Shown here: positions 1 through 6,303 of the stretch, in pieces
Numbering within the stretch: the first letter of the stretch is position 1
Layout: the number at the start of each line of letters is the position of its first letter
Source: Thermaerobacter marianensis
Lineage (GTDB): Bacteria > Bacillota > Sulfobacillia > DYIH01 > DYIG01
DNA: 6,364 bases
Direction: 5' to 3'
NCBI GenBank assembly: GCA_020723725.1
Contig: DYIG01000097.1
Coordinates: forward strand, 1-6,364
The notes under the pieces: model-generated
The model's input: the letters and a program-made list of their open reading frames with translations, nothing else
What the model was told of the DNA's origin: nothing
The model's database searches: none
Made by a program: the position numbers and the translations under genes

Positions 1-377
1 TTGACATCTCCCTCGATATGCTGATGCGGCTGGGGCAGCGTATTTATTCCGAAGGAATCATTAACGTAACGCCCATCCTTTCTCGGGAAACCAATATCCC
101 GCTTGCAGACGGTGTGGCAGACGCCGCGCTCCTGGCCGATGTCTTGCATGAAGCGGAAGACCCCGTCGCCCTTCTGGTGGAGGTTAGACGCCTCCTGCGC
201 GAGGGTGGCAGGCTGCTTATAGTTGATTGGATTAAGGAAGAGGCCCCGGTTGGTCCCCCTGAAGGCGAGCGTATTGCAGTCCACGATGCCGCAGGGTTCG
301 CGGAGAAAGCCGGTCTCAAGGTGGTAAATGAATTCAACGTGGGTCCATATCACTGGGCTCTGTTGTTATCCACGTGA
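1..377 (+). CDS. Class I SAM-dependent methyltransferase, C-terminal part (5' end outside window)
   Basis: The reading frame is open from base 3 and ends at TGA 375-377, giving 124 visible residues. No start is claimed, because coding sense begins before the first ATG: the first residues, DISLDML, match the strand-2 segment after the SAM-binding glycine loop of UbiE/Methyltransf_11 proteins (usually 'DiSeeML'). Next comes PLADGVADAALLADVLHEAEDP, which in this family is the segment around strand 4. It is followed by LLREGGRLLIVDW, the typical strand-5 and post-strand motif. The glycine-rich motif I must lie upstream of the window. These enzymes are cytosolic and transfer a methyl group from SAM to a small molecule or other acceptor; the substrate cannot be read from this fragment. 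It ends 8 bp before the convergent flippase gene, with no clear terminator between them. The fold assignment is firm and the substrate is unknown. Confidence 0.85.
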   Translation, partial: DISLDMLMRLGQRIYSEGIINVTPILSRETNIPLADGVADAALLADVLHEAEDPVALLVEVRRLLREGGRLLIVDWIKEEAPVGPPEGERIAVHDAAGFAEKAGLKVVNEFNVGPYHWALLLST

Positions 378-385
378 TTCCTTTT

Positions 386-1723
386 TCACCAGGCCTTTAA
401 CGCATGCCTGATTTCCCTCACGTGAAGCATGGCCATAATCGCTTGCCCGACTGTCATGCCTATAATGGCACCCGTAAGGCCGACTCCCGGTATCCCTATG
501 GCATAGTAAATTAGCGCTGCCCGCACAGTGAGCCCTATGACGTAGTTTCGCAGCTCAAACCCGGTTAACCCCAGCCCCGTCATGTAGGAGCCAAGCATGT
601 TTTGGAGGTAAAAGACTGGCCCGCAAAGGCCAAAAACAGTTATTAACGGGGAGATCCTGGTGTCCGCGTAAAGCACCTGTGCGATAAGATCGGGGAAGAG
701 GAGAAATGCGGCGCTACTGAATGCGGAGACGAGCAGTGTCAGGCGGATGCCCATACCCATTCTCTTCCTTAAGGCCTCTTTATCCCCAGTGGCGGCAGCG
801 GCGGAAACGGCTGGTATAAGCGCGGTTGCCAGAGGGTAAAGTCCGACCATCGGGAGGTAAAGCACCGGAAGGGCCATACCGGTAAGCTGGCCGTAAAGGC
901 TTGTAGCCTGAGACAGGTTGAGTCCGGCTGCCTGGAGTCGGTGCGGTATCATTACGGCGTCTGCTGTTGCTGTTAAAGAACCAGCTAACCCTCCCGCCAT
1001 GAGAGGGATGGAAAGTTTCAATAAACCCGCAACCGCCGCCCTGTATGGTTCAGGTTTTAGGCTCCTTTTTTCAAGTCGAACAGGGTCTGACGCTTCGGTT
1101 TGCCGGTAATGGTATATTAGGTAGGCCAACCCCGCCAGTTCACCTATGGCGATGCCAGCTATTACCCCAGTCACCGCCCATTCCATACCTTTATCCAATA
1201 GCAATGCGGTCAGCAAGAGGACGGTGGGGATACGGGCTGTTTGTTCCAAAACCTGTGCCCAGGCCCCGGGGGTCAGTTCGTGGCGGCCTTGAAAATACCC
1301 CCGAAAGATGGCTGCCACCGCAGCCACAGCAATCGCCGGAGGCATGAAGGCCAGCGCCTTCTCAGTCCTTGGGTCAGTCAGCACCAGGTTGGATACGGTG
1401 CCCGAAGTTACGTAAACACCAAGGCACACCAGTGAAGTGGAGGCAAGGGTGAGCAGAAACACGATCTTACAGTCTCGTCCGGCGCCATGCCTGTCGTCTT
1501 GGGCCAGTTTTTCCGCAATAACCTTTGCCAGGACGGCAGGCAGCCCGAGGGTGGCGAAGGTGAGGGCCAGCCAGTAAATGGGTAAGACCATCTGGACCAG
1601 TCCAATGCCCTCGTCTCCGATCAGGCGGGCGAGAAGGATTCTAAAAACTGTTCCGGTTAGGCGTGAATATAACCCGGCGAGCGTCAGTGCAACTGCGCCG
1701 GGTATCAGGGAACGCAGGTTCAA
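386..1723 (-). CDS. SpoVB/MurJ-like polysaccharide (lipid-linked oligosaccharide) flippase
   Basis: A 445-residue, very hydrophobic protein with about 12 likely membrane helices by eye, including stretches near residues 86-108, 123-143, 183-205, 231-255, 325-350 and 392-434. The N-terminus, with LTLAGLYSRLTGTVFRILLA (11-30) followed by GDEGIGLVQMVLPIY, is typical of the SpoVB branch of the MATE/MVF flippase superfamily. GYFQGRHELTPGAWAQVLEQ (142-161) is a second family hallmark. Such proteins move undecaprenyl-linked sugars across the membrane; in Bacillus subtilis, SpoVB is needed for spore cortex synthesis. The start is TTG at 1723, since an in-frame stop lies only five codons upstream, and AAGGGGGAGG stands 5 nt before it. 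The product is shorter than the roughly 518 residues I recall for B. subtilis SpoVB, so one or two helices may be absent. It lies 57 nt behind the hypothetical gene on the same strand and is probably co-transcribed with it. Spore role versus other envelope polymer is undecided. Confidence 0.85.
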   Translation of the reverse strand: MNLRSLIPGAVALTLAGLYSRLTGTVFRILLARLIGDEGIGLVQMVLPIYWLALTFATLGLPAVLAKVIAEKLAQDDRHGAGRDCKIVFLLTLASTSLVCLGVYVTSGTVSNLVLTDPRTEKALAFMPPAIAVAAVAAIFRGYFQGRHELTPGAWAQVLEQTARIPTVLLLTALLLDKGMEWAVTGVIAGIAIGELAGLAYLIYHYRQTEASDPVRLEKRSLKPEPYRAAVAGLLKLSIPLMAGGLAGSLTATADAVMIPHRLQAAGLNLSQATSLYGQLTGMALPVLYLPMVGLYPLATALIPAVSAAAATGDKEALRKRMGMGIRLTLLVSAFSSAAFLLFPDLIAQVLYADTRISPLITVFGLCGPVFYLQNMLGSYMTGLGLTGFELRNYVIGLTVRAALIYYAIGIPGVGLTGAIIGMTVGQAIMAMLHVREIRHALKAW

Positions 1724-1727
1724 GGCG

Positions 1728-1746
1728 CCTCCCCCTTACTGGGAGG
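1728..1746 (-). promoter_or_regulatory. Hairpin enclosing the ribosome binding site of the flippase gene
   Basis: In the minus-strand transcript, CCTCCC is followed by a 7-nt loop (AGTAAGG) and then GGGAGG, a perfect 6-bp stem. The 3' arm and end of the loop are the Shine-Dalgarno AAGGGGGAGG that serves the TTG start at 1723. When folded, the ribosome binding site would be at least partly hidden. No run of T follows, so it does not look like an intrinsic terminator. The inverted repeat is seen directly; a regulatory role is inferred. Confidence 0.45.
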
Positions 1747-1780
1747 TGTGGATGCCAATACTTATGAAACTGCATTCCCT

Positions 1781-2485
1781 TTATGCCAACTGGGTTTGAA
1801 TTAAACTATCATTGGATTTGAATGAACCGAAGTCATTCCTCAGACCTTCGATGCCATCGAATAGGGCCTTTTCACCATATATCCAACGGAGCATGCTGGG
1901 GCAATGTTGCTTTATCGTTTCAGTGGATACGTCGTAACCGGCCTCCTCTAGCTTTAGCAATTCCTGGTATACTGTTTGGCGGATGATTTCAGGGGAGTTG
2001 CCCCATTTTATCCTCCTCTTACCCCTTGCCACCCTTCCGGAGCGGTCTTTTACAATAACGTTTTCCGGGGCTTCCATTCGGGGATTGAAATCATCATTGG
2101 TGACAGAAGTGGCGTTCTGGAGGTATTCCTCGACGATGCTTCTTAATTCATTAATTTCCTGGTACAGCGGGTCAATGCTTATCTTGATAATCTCTGCTAC
2201 GGCGTCCAGCGTTTTCTCGGTAGCCAGGCGATAGTTACGATACTCCTCGTCCATTCTTGATAACAAAACCGATTTAAGCGCGGGGGATTCGTGCAGTTTG
2301 TGCAGAAAATCATATACATTGAAGGATGGAAGCTCCCTGGCCTTGCGGTACTCGCGACCGCTAAGGTCAGCGGGGGTAATCATTTTCCCTACTCGTCCCT
2401 TTTTGCCTTTTTTCCCGTGTACCCCTGAAGCCGTGGTCTTCTTCTCCCGGACCTCTTCATGGAAGACGCGGTTTGCTTCACTCAT
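1781..2485 (-). CDS. Hypothetical protein: basic N-terminus, helical middle, possible C-terminal DNA-binding-like segment
   Basis: I do not recognise this 234-residue protein. The start is set at ATG 2485 because GAGGGG lies 6 nt before it; an in-frame ATG at 2503 would place that Shine-Dalgarno inside the gene and has no site of its own. Residues 14-50 are rich in Lys, Arg and Gly (GKKGKKGRVGK). Residues 60-125 are charged and probably helical, possibly coiled coil, with little hydrophobic character. Residues 153-161 are again basic (ARGKRRIKW). The tail 163-219, SPEIIRQTVYQELLKLEEAG followed by PSMLRWIYGEKALFDGIEGL, loosely resembles a single homing-endonuclease-associated or helix-turn-helix type repeat (helix, 'p.L', then an '...al..G' pattern). 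That resemblance is weak. There is no signal peptide or membrane segment, so a cytosolic, possibly nucleic-acid-binding protein is likely. It is divergent from speD and upstream of the flippase. Confidence 0.75.
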   Translation of the reverse strand: MSEANRVFHEEVREKKTTASGVHGKKGKKGRVGKMITPADLSGREYRKARELPSFNVYDFLHKLHESPALKSVLLSRMDEEYRNYRLATEKTLDAVAEIIKISIDPLYQEINELRSIVEEYLQNATSVTNDDFNPRMEAPENVIVKDRSGRVARGKRRIKWGNSPEIIRQTVYQELLKLEEAGYDVSTETIKQHCPSMLRWIYGEKALFDGIEGLRNDFGSFKSNDSLIQTQLA

Positions 2486-2561
2486 GTTTTTCCCCTCTTT
2501 CATCAGATATTAATATGTAACAATAAATTGGAAGGTTACTTCTTCATTTATCTTACCGATT

Positions 2562-2579
2562 AGCATAGGGAATTATGCT
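2562..2579. repeat. 18-bp interrupted palindrome AGCATA-N6-TATGCT in the divergent intergenic region
   Basis: Two perfect 6-bp arms are separated by GGGAAT. The site lies about 40 bp upstream of the speD -35 box and about 75 bp upstream of the hypothetical gene start, where an operator for a dimeric regulator could sit. Only one copy is visible and it matches no operator consensus I know, so its function is a guess. Confidence 0.3.
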
Positions 2580-2619
2580 TCAATGTACTTTCATAAACGG
2601 TCAAAAGGACTCTATTTGC

Positions 2620-2647
2620 TTGACGTTATTTGATGCCCGGTTATAAA
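2620..2647 (+). promoter_or_regulatory. Sigma-A type promoter for speD (TTGACG-N16-TATAAA)
   Basis: The -35 box TTGACG (2620-2625) and the -10 box TATAAA (2642-2647) each differ from consensus by one base and are 16 bp apart. Transcription would start near 2654, leaving a leader of about 135 nt before speD. It is the clearest promoter in the window and points at speD only. Confidence 0.7.
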
Positions 2648-2654
2648 ATAAGTA

Positions 2655-2790
2655 CCGTTGAAAAATTAGGTGCCTAGCTTTTGCTTAAAGGGTTGGGGCT
2701 CGTTGCGCCCGACTTCTTCCCCCGTGGTAAAAGCGATGGTCCCGTCTAGCTTGAGAGGGCTAGAAGTATTAACACAGGGGGGCTTTTCTT
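2655..2790 (+). promoter_or_regulatory. Long structured 5' leader of speD
   Basis: This is the stretch between the predicted transcription start and the speD ATG. Visible pairings are: a short stem GGGC (2696-2699) with GCCC (2707-2710); a hairpin TCTAGC (2745-2750) with GCTAGA (2759-2764) and an 8-nt loop; and a longer-range pairing of CCCCCGTG (2719-2726) with CAC-A-GGGGG (2773-2781, one bulged A) that encloses the hairpin. The last pairing would hide the speD Shine-Dalgarno AGGGGGG (2776-2782), which is 8 nt from the ATG. CTAGCTT occurs twice (2674-2680 and 2746-2752), so GCTAG could pair with either copy, which allows two alternative folds. I do not recognise a named riboswitch. SAM or polyamine control would make sense but is only inferred. 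Confidence 0.4.
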
Positions 2791-3246
2791 ATGCACAGGA
2801 TGCATGAAACCTTTGGGCGGCACATTCTTCTGGACGTGTGGGGCGTAGAATTCGAAAAGCTTAATGACCTGCAAGTTATAAAGAAAACTATGATGAAAGC
2901 TGCCGTATCGTGTGGCGCTACAATCGTTAAAACGGCGTTTCAACGTTTTCCTGTGCAGGGGCTCAGCGGAGTAGTTGTACTGGCCGAATCGCATATTTCC
3001 GTACACACGCACCCGGAGCACAGTTACGCTTCGTTTGATATCTTCACCTGTGGCCAGACTATTGATCCCAATATAGCCTGTGACTACATTATTAAGAAGC
3101 TGGGGGCAGGGCATTACAACCTCCGGGAGTTCATTCGCGGTCAGGCAGACGGCATTAAAGACATGACTCCCGGAGCATGGGTGGCACAGGTACAACGGGC
3201 TTCTCACGGTGATTGCGGGTACGAGCAGCTTACGGTAGCCCGTTAA
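2791..3246 (+). CDS. speD: S-adenosylmethionine decarboxylase proenzyme (class 1B)
   Basis: A 151-residue, cytosolic, self-cleaving pyruvoyl enzyme that decarboxylates SAM to supply the aminopropyl donor for spermidine synthesis. The core GVVVLAESHISVHTHPE (60-76) contains the processing site Glu66-Ser67; Ser67 should become the pyruvoyl group. His72 and Cys87 (in FTCG) fit the processing and catalytic residues His68 and Cys83 of the Thermotoga maritima enzyme, whose Ser63 also lies at a constant offset of four. The start ATG 2791 has AGGGGGG 8 nt upstream; Met4 is an alternative. Two oddities: His74 stands where Trp or Tyr is usual, and about 34 residues follow RG117, where many bacterial homologues stop, making the protein longer than the 120-130 residues usual for the family. 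No speE is adjacent. Some SpeD-family proteins have been reported to act on arginine or ornithine instead, so substrate identity is likely but not certain. Confidence 0.93.
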   Translation: MHRMHETFGRHILLDVWGVEFEKLNDLQVIKKTMMKAAVSCGATIVKTAFQRFPVQGLSGVVVLAESHISVHTHPEHSYASFDIFTCGQTIDPNIACDYIIKKLGAGHYNLREFIRGQADGIKDMTPGAWVAQVQRASHGDCGYEQLTVAR

Positions 3247-3733
3247 CGATAATTCGTTCTAACTCTAACAGGCGGGTTTTTATGGCGGTGCCACTGCGGG
3301 CAGACCCGCGTTCTCGCCAGGTGTAGCCTCCGGGGTTGCCACTGGCGGGGATTACGCGGTGACACGGGATAATAATCGGTACCGGGTTGCGTGCCAGCGC
3401 TTGTCCAACAGCTCTAGCGGCGCCCGGTACCGTTATATTAGCGGCCAGTTCACCGTAGGTCAGGGTTTTCCCCAGGGGGATGTTTCTCGCAGCTTCCAGC
3501 ACGCCTGCTGTAAATGGCTTTAGCCCGCTGAGCGAAACAGGCACTGTAAAAACGGCTCTCTTGCCTTGGAAATACTCCATTATTTCCTGCCCTGCACAAC
3601 AGGCCAGGCCCCCGTTATGGACGTGGGCGTCTGCCAAAGAATCGTCAAACGCTAAAGAAACAACGCCAGCCTCAGTAGCGTCAATGGACAAGCATCCTAC
3701 GGGTGTTGTTATAGAACAGCTACTTTTCTTCAT
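3230..3733 (-). CDS. ogt: Methylated-DNA--[protein]-cysteine S-methyltransferase (O6-methylguanine repair)
   Basis: A single-use DNA repair protein that moves the alkyl group from O6-alkylguanine to its own cysteine. From ATG 3733 it has 167 residues. The active site IPCHRV carries the acceptor Cys124. Upstream, TYGELAANITVPGAARAVGQ forms the helix-turn-helix with the conserved 'AARAVG' arginine finger, and the end LLELE is also typical. The N-terminal ribonuclease-H-like part is poorly conserved, as usual in the family. One oddity: between GGY (135-137) and the conserved Lys152 there are 14 residues, where human MGMT has 6, so about 8 residues (within TWRERGSARSGTAIK) are inserted in the substrate-side loop. 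The start is uncertain: ATG 3745 is an alternative, and neither has a good Shine-Dalgarno. The gene overlaps the Lon-like 3' end by 14 nt, so translation is probably coupled. Its own 3' end overlaps that of convergent speD by 17 nt. Confidence 0.92.
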   Translation of the reverse strand: MKKSSCSITTPVGCLSIDATEAGVVSLAFDDSLADAHVHNGGLACCAGQEIMEYFQGKRAVFTVPVSLSGLKPFTAGVLEAARNIPLGKTLTYGELAANITVPGAARAVGQALARNPVPIIIPCHRVIPASGNPGGYTWRERGSARSGTAIKTRLLELERIIVNGLP

Positions 3734-6200
3734 TCTCGTGCTCATGTTCGTGTTCAAAATGCCGGAGGGCGTTGGCCATTTCAGCAAGTCTCATGTCCAC
3801 CAGGGAATTGACCGTGCCTTCCGGGAAGGTACCGTCTTCGCGGGGGGCGCCGGCCTCTACCCCGGTAAGCAGCTCGATCCCTTCGTCGATGGTGCGCACC
3901 GCATAGATGTGAAACATACCGTTTTTTACCGCATCCAATACCTCTTCTTTTAGCATGAGGTTGCGTATATTCTGGTGCGGTATGATTACACCCTGCTTCC
4001 CCGTAAGCCCTTTCATCTTGCAAACATGGAAAAACCCTTCGATTTTCTCGTTGACCCCGCCTATGGGTTGGATCTGTCCCTTTTGGTTAACTGAACCTGT
4101 AACGGCAATGCCCTGGTCAACTGGCAAGCCTGAAAGTTCGGACAGCAGCGCGTAGAGCTCCGCGCTTGACGCGCTATCACCCTCGATTTCCTCATAGAGC
4201 TGTTCAAAGCACACGCTTGCCGAGAGTGCCAGGGGCCTGTCCTTAGAATACTTGCCCGCAAGGTGGGCGTTGAGGATGTATACCCCTTTAGAGTGGATCG
4301 GCCCGGACATTTCGGTTTCCCGTTCAATGTTTATAACGCCCTTTTCACCCGGGAAGACCCTGGCGGTGATGCGGTTGGGTTTGCCAAAGGAGTGGTCGCC
4401 GAAATCCAGTACGGCAAGCCCGTTGACCTGCCCGCAGACACTGCCTTCCGTGTCCACCATAATGGTGTTTTCTTCGAACAGTTCCAGGATTTTTTCTTCA
4501 ATCTTATTAGATCTGTAGACCCTCTCTTCCATGGCTCGGTTCACATGCCGCGCACTGGTAAGGGGGCTGCCCTCTTCTTCAGCCCACGCGGAGGCCTCAA
4601 AGATGAGTTCTGTCACATCATGGAAACGGGTTGAGAGTTTATGCTGGTCATCTGCCAGGCGGGAACTGTAATCCACTATGCGCGACATTGCCGAGGGGTC
4701 AAGGTGTCTTAGCCCCTCCCTCTGGCAGAATCCGCTGACAAAAGAGGCATAAAGCTTTATGTGTTCCTCGGTGCGTGGCATTTCCACGTCGAAGTCAACC
4801 TTGACCTTGAAGAATTTGCGGAAGTCTTCATCGTGGTTGTAGAGGAGCTGGTATACCAGCGGGTTCCCTATAATTATTACCTTGAGTTTAAGGGGGAGTG
4901 GTTCGGGTTTCAAGCTTGTGGTCGCTACCACGCCGAGTTGGTCCCCTATATTTTCTATGCGAATCTGGCCGGTCTTAAGGGTTCTTTTCAAGGCCGGCCA
5001 GACCATGGGATTGCTGAACAGGTCATTGGCCTGAATTACCAGATAGCCCCCGTTGGCCATGTGTATGGCGCCCGGTTTTATCATGGTGAAGTCTGTCACG
5101 AGTGTACCGAAGTCGCCACGGTACTCCACCTTGCCAAAGAGGTTGTAGTATGTGGGGTTGGTCTCAAAGACCAATGGGGCTCCTTCAGTCTCAGAATTGT
5201 CAACGAGGAGGTTTACTTTATAACGGGTTAGCCAGGCGTCTTTCTGTCCCCCGCGCATGGGCAGACCGGGGATAACCCCTTCGTCGTCACCATCTGATCG
5301 GAAACGGTCAAGCTGCTCAATTACGTCAGCCTGAACCTTCTCGAGGTATTCACACACCCCGGGAAGATCCTTACACTGATCCTTCATTTGGTTTAAGAGG
5401 TGGCCTACTGCGTATAATGCGGTTTCTCTTTCCACCTGTTTGAGTTTCTCACGAGCCTCTTTCTCCATATTCCTTACCTTGCGGATGGTCTCTGCAACCT
5501 GACTCTGCAGCTCCTTGTTGCGTGCGGCAATGTCTTCACGCACATCCTCGGGGAACCGTCCGAATTCCTCAGGGGAAATGGGTTGCCCGTTTGGGCCAAG
5601 GGGGATGGTGAATATTCCAGTCGGTGTGCGCTGAATGGCGAAGTTCAAGGCGCGGGCAGACCTGTCCAACTCCTCCCATCGTGCCGACGTAGCCTTTTCG
5701 AATTCCTCCACCAGCTCACTGCGCCGACGTTCCCAGTCCTCGCTTTCGAAGACACGCTTGATCTCAGTTCGGATATCCTCAACCATTTCCTCCATCTCGC
5801 GCCTGAGCTTGGCCCCGCGTCCGGGTGGCAGGATGATGCATGACGGCTGGTCTGGGTTATTGAAGTTATATACATAGCATATGTCAGGCGGCTGAGGCTC
5901 CTTAGAGGCCACTTGCCGGATCCTTGTCTGGGCGTATGTCGTTTTGCCAGTGCCTACAGGTCCACTGATGAAGAGGTTGTATCCGGGGTGTTTAATCTTT
6001 AGTCCGAATTCCATGGCCCGCACAGCACGGTCCTGCCCGATGATTCCTTGTTCCAGGGGCGGAACGTCTTCGGTGCTGGAGAAATCAAATATTGACGGCG
6101 GACAGACGGCAGCGAGTTGTTGGGGCTTAAGGGCCAGGGAAGCTCGGCGCTTCTGGGATATGGCCTTAATGGGTTTGGATTCGGAGGTCTTAGACTCCAA
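3720..6200 (-). CDS. Lon-family ATP-dependent serine protease (AAA_32 / Lon_C type, COG1067-like)
   Basis: An 826-residue protein without signal or membrane segments, so a cytosolic energy-dependent protease. Walker A is GPVGTGKT (80-87). A long charged insertion, probably coiled coil, fills about 131-300. HMANGGYLVIQANDLFSNP (380-398) is the AAA_32 segment around Walker B; it lacks a classical DE pair, which I take to be normal here. The C-terminal peptidase domain (about 575-780) carries the Lon Ser-Lys dyad: Ser676 in EGDSASS and Lys719 in GGVNEK. Their spacing of 43 equals that of Ser679/Lys722 in E. coli Lon. It lacks the N-terminal substrate-binding domain of LonA and has intact Walker A, unlike LonC. 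The closest known type is the YcbZ/LonB-like group; the substrates are unknown. The start is TTG 6200 behind a perfect TAAGGAGG, with an in-frame stop seven codons upstream. The tail ends in a His/Glu repeat (HFEHEHEHENEEK). It is the first gene of a lon-ogt pair. Confidence 0.93.
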   Translation of the reverse strand: MESKTSESKPIKAISQKRRASLALKPQQLAAVCPPSIFDFSSTEDVPPLEQGIIGQDRAVRAMEFGLKIKHPGYNLFISGPVGTGKTTYAQTRIRQVASKEPQPPDICYVYNFNNPDQPSCIILPPGRGAKLRREMEEMVEDIRTEIKRVFESEDWERRRSELVEEFEKATSARWEELDRSARALNFAIQRTPTGIFTIPLGPNGQPISPEEFGRFPEDVREDIAARNKELQSQVAETIRKVRNMEKEAREKLKQVERETALYAVGHLLNQMKDQCKDLPGVCEYLEKVQADVIEQLDRFRSDGDDEGVIPGLPMRGGQKDAWLTRYKVNLLVDNSETEGAPLVFETNPTYYNLFGKVEYRGDFGTLVTDFTMIKPGAIHMANGGYLVIQANDLFSNPMVWPALKRTLKTGQIRIENIGDQLGVVATTSLKPEPLPLKLKVIIIGNPLVYQLLYNHDEDFRKFFKVKVDFDVEMPRTEEHIKLYASFVSGFCQREGLRHLDPSAMSRIVDYSSRLADDQHKLSTRFHDVTELIFEASAWAEEEGSPLTSARHVNRAMEERVYRSNKIEEKILELFEENTIMVDTEGSVCGQVNGLAVLDFGDHSFGKPNRITARVFPGEKGVINIERETEMSGPIHSKGVYILNAHLAGKYSKDRPLALSASVCFEQLYEEIEGDSASSAELYALLSELSGLPVDQGIAVTGSVNQKGQIQPIGGVNEKIEGFFHVCKMKGLTGKQGVIIPHQNIRNLMLKEEVLDAVKNGMFHIYAVRTIDEGIELLTGVEAGAPREDGTFPEGTVNSLVDMRLAEMANALRHFEHEHEHENEEK

Positions 6201-6303
6201 GGTAATCCTCCTTAAAAATTAGGGTTAGGTAATCTTTCTGCTATTCTGCAGCGCCATGCTCATTCCTGCGTTAAAATTTAATCCTAATGGAGGGAGGCCG
6301 CTT
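6201..6303. promoter_or_regulatory. Divergent intergenic region between the Lon-like gene and the right-edge gene
   Basis: This 103-bp gap must carry the promoters of both flanking genes unless the left one is read from elsewhere. The Shine-Dalgarno TAAGGAGG for the Lon-like TTG start (minus strand) is at 6207-6214, 6 nt from the start codon. The site for the right-edge gene, GGAGGGAGG, ends 6 nt before GTG 6304. A TAAAAT at 6272-6277 (+) could be a -10 box but has no recognisable -35 at the right distance, and the AT-rich TTAAAATTTAA at 6271-6281 is nearly palindromic. No heat-shock operator such as CIRCE or a CtsR box was recognised. Confidence 0.4.

Noticed and set aside
390..410. CAGGC...GCCTG inverted repeat at the flippase 3' end as a bidirectional terminator
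   Set aside because: The stem is only 5 bp with an 11-nt loop and lies inside the coding region without a T tract after it.
371..425. Two copies of CACGTGA near the methyltransferase/flippase convergence
   Set aside because: The short palindromic hexamer can recur by chance, one copy lies in coding sequence, and no hairpin plus T run is formed.
1723..1738. Possible longer N-terminus for the flippase gene
   Set aside because: An in-frame TAA on the minus strand at 1738-1736 blocks extension, so TTG 1723 is the only workable start near the Shine-Dalgarno.
2511..2517. CATATTA on the minus strand, a perfect sigma-G type -10 upstream of the hypothetical gene
   Set aside because: No matching -35 element is found 16-18 bp upstream, and the region is AT-rich enough for chance matches.
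2736..2807. A 23-codon upstream frame (ATG 2736) overlapping the speD start, reminiscent of the upstream peptide of eukaryotic SAM decarboxylase mRNA
   Set aside because: There is no Shine-Dalgarno before it, and the similarity is only positional; the overlapping bases are better explained as leader RNA.
2746..3207. A 153-codon minus-strand frame covering speD
   Set aside because: It is opposite the clear SpeD coding sequence, shows no family motif, and has no Shine-Dalgarno.
3216..3242. Bulged stem CGGGTAC...GTA-G-CCCG around the speD/ogt ends as a terminator
   Set aside because: The loop is 12 nt, the stem is interrupted, and no T run follows on either strand.
4761..5231. A 156-codon open frame on the plus strand opposite the Lon-like gene, and a similar one at 4263-4634
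   Set aside because: Both lie wholly within the well-supported protease gene on the other strand, have no convincing ribosome binding site, and read as low-meaning mirror frames.
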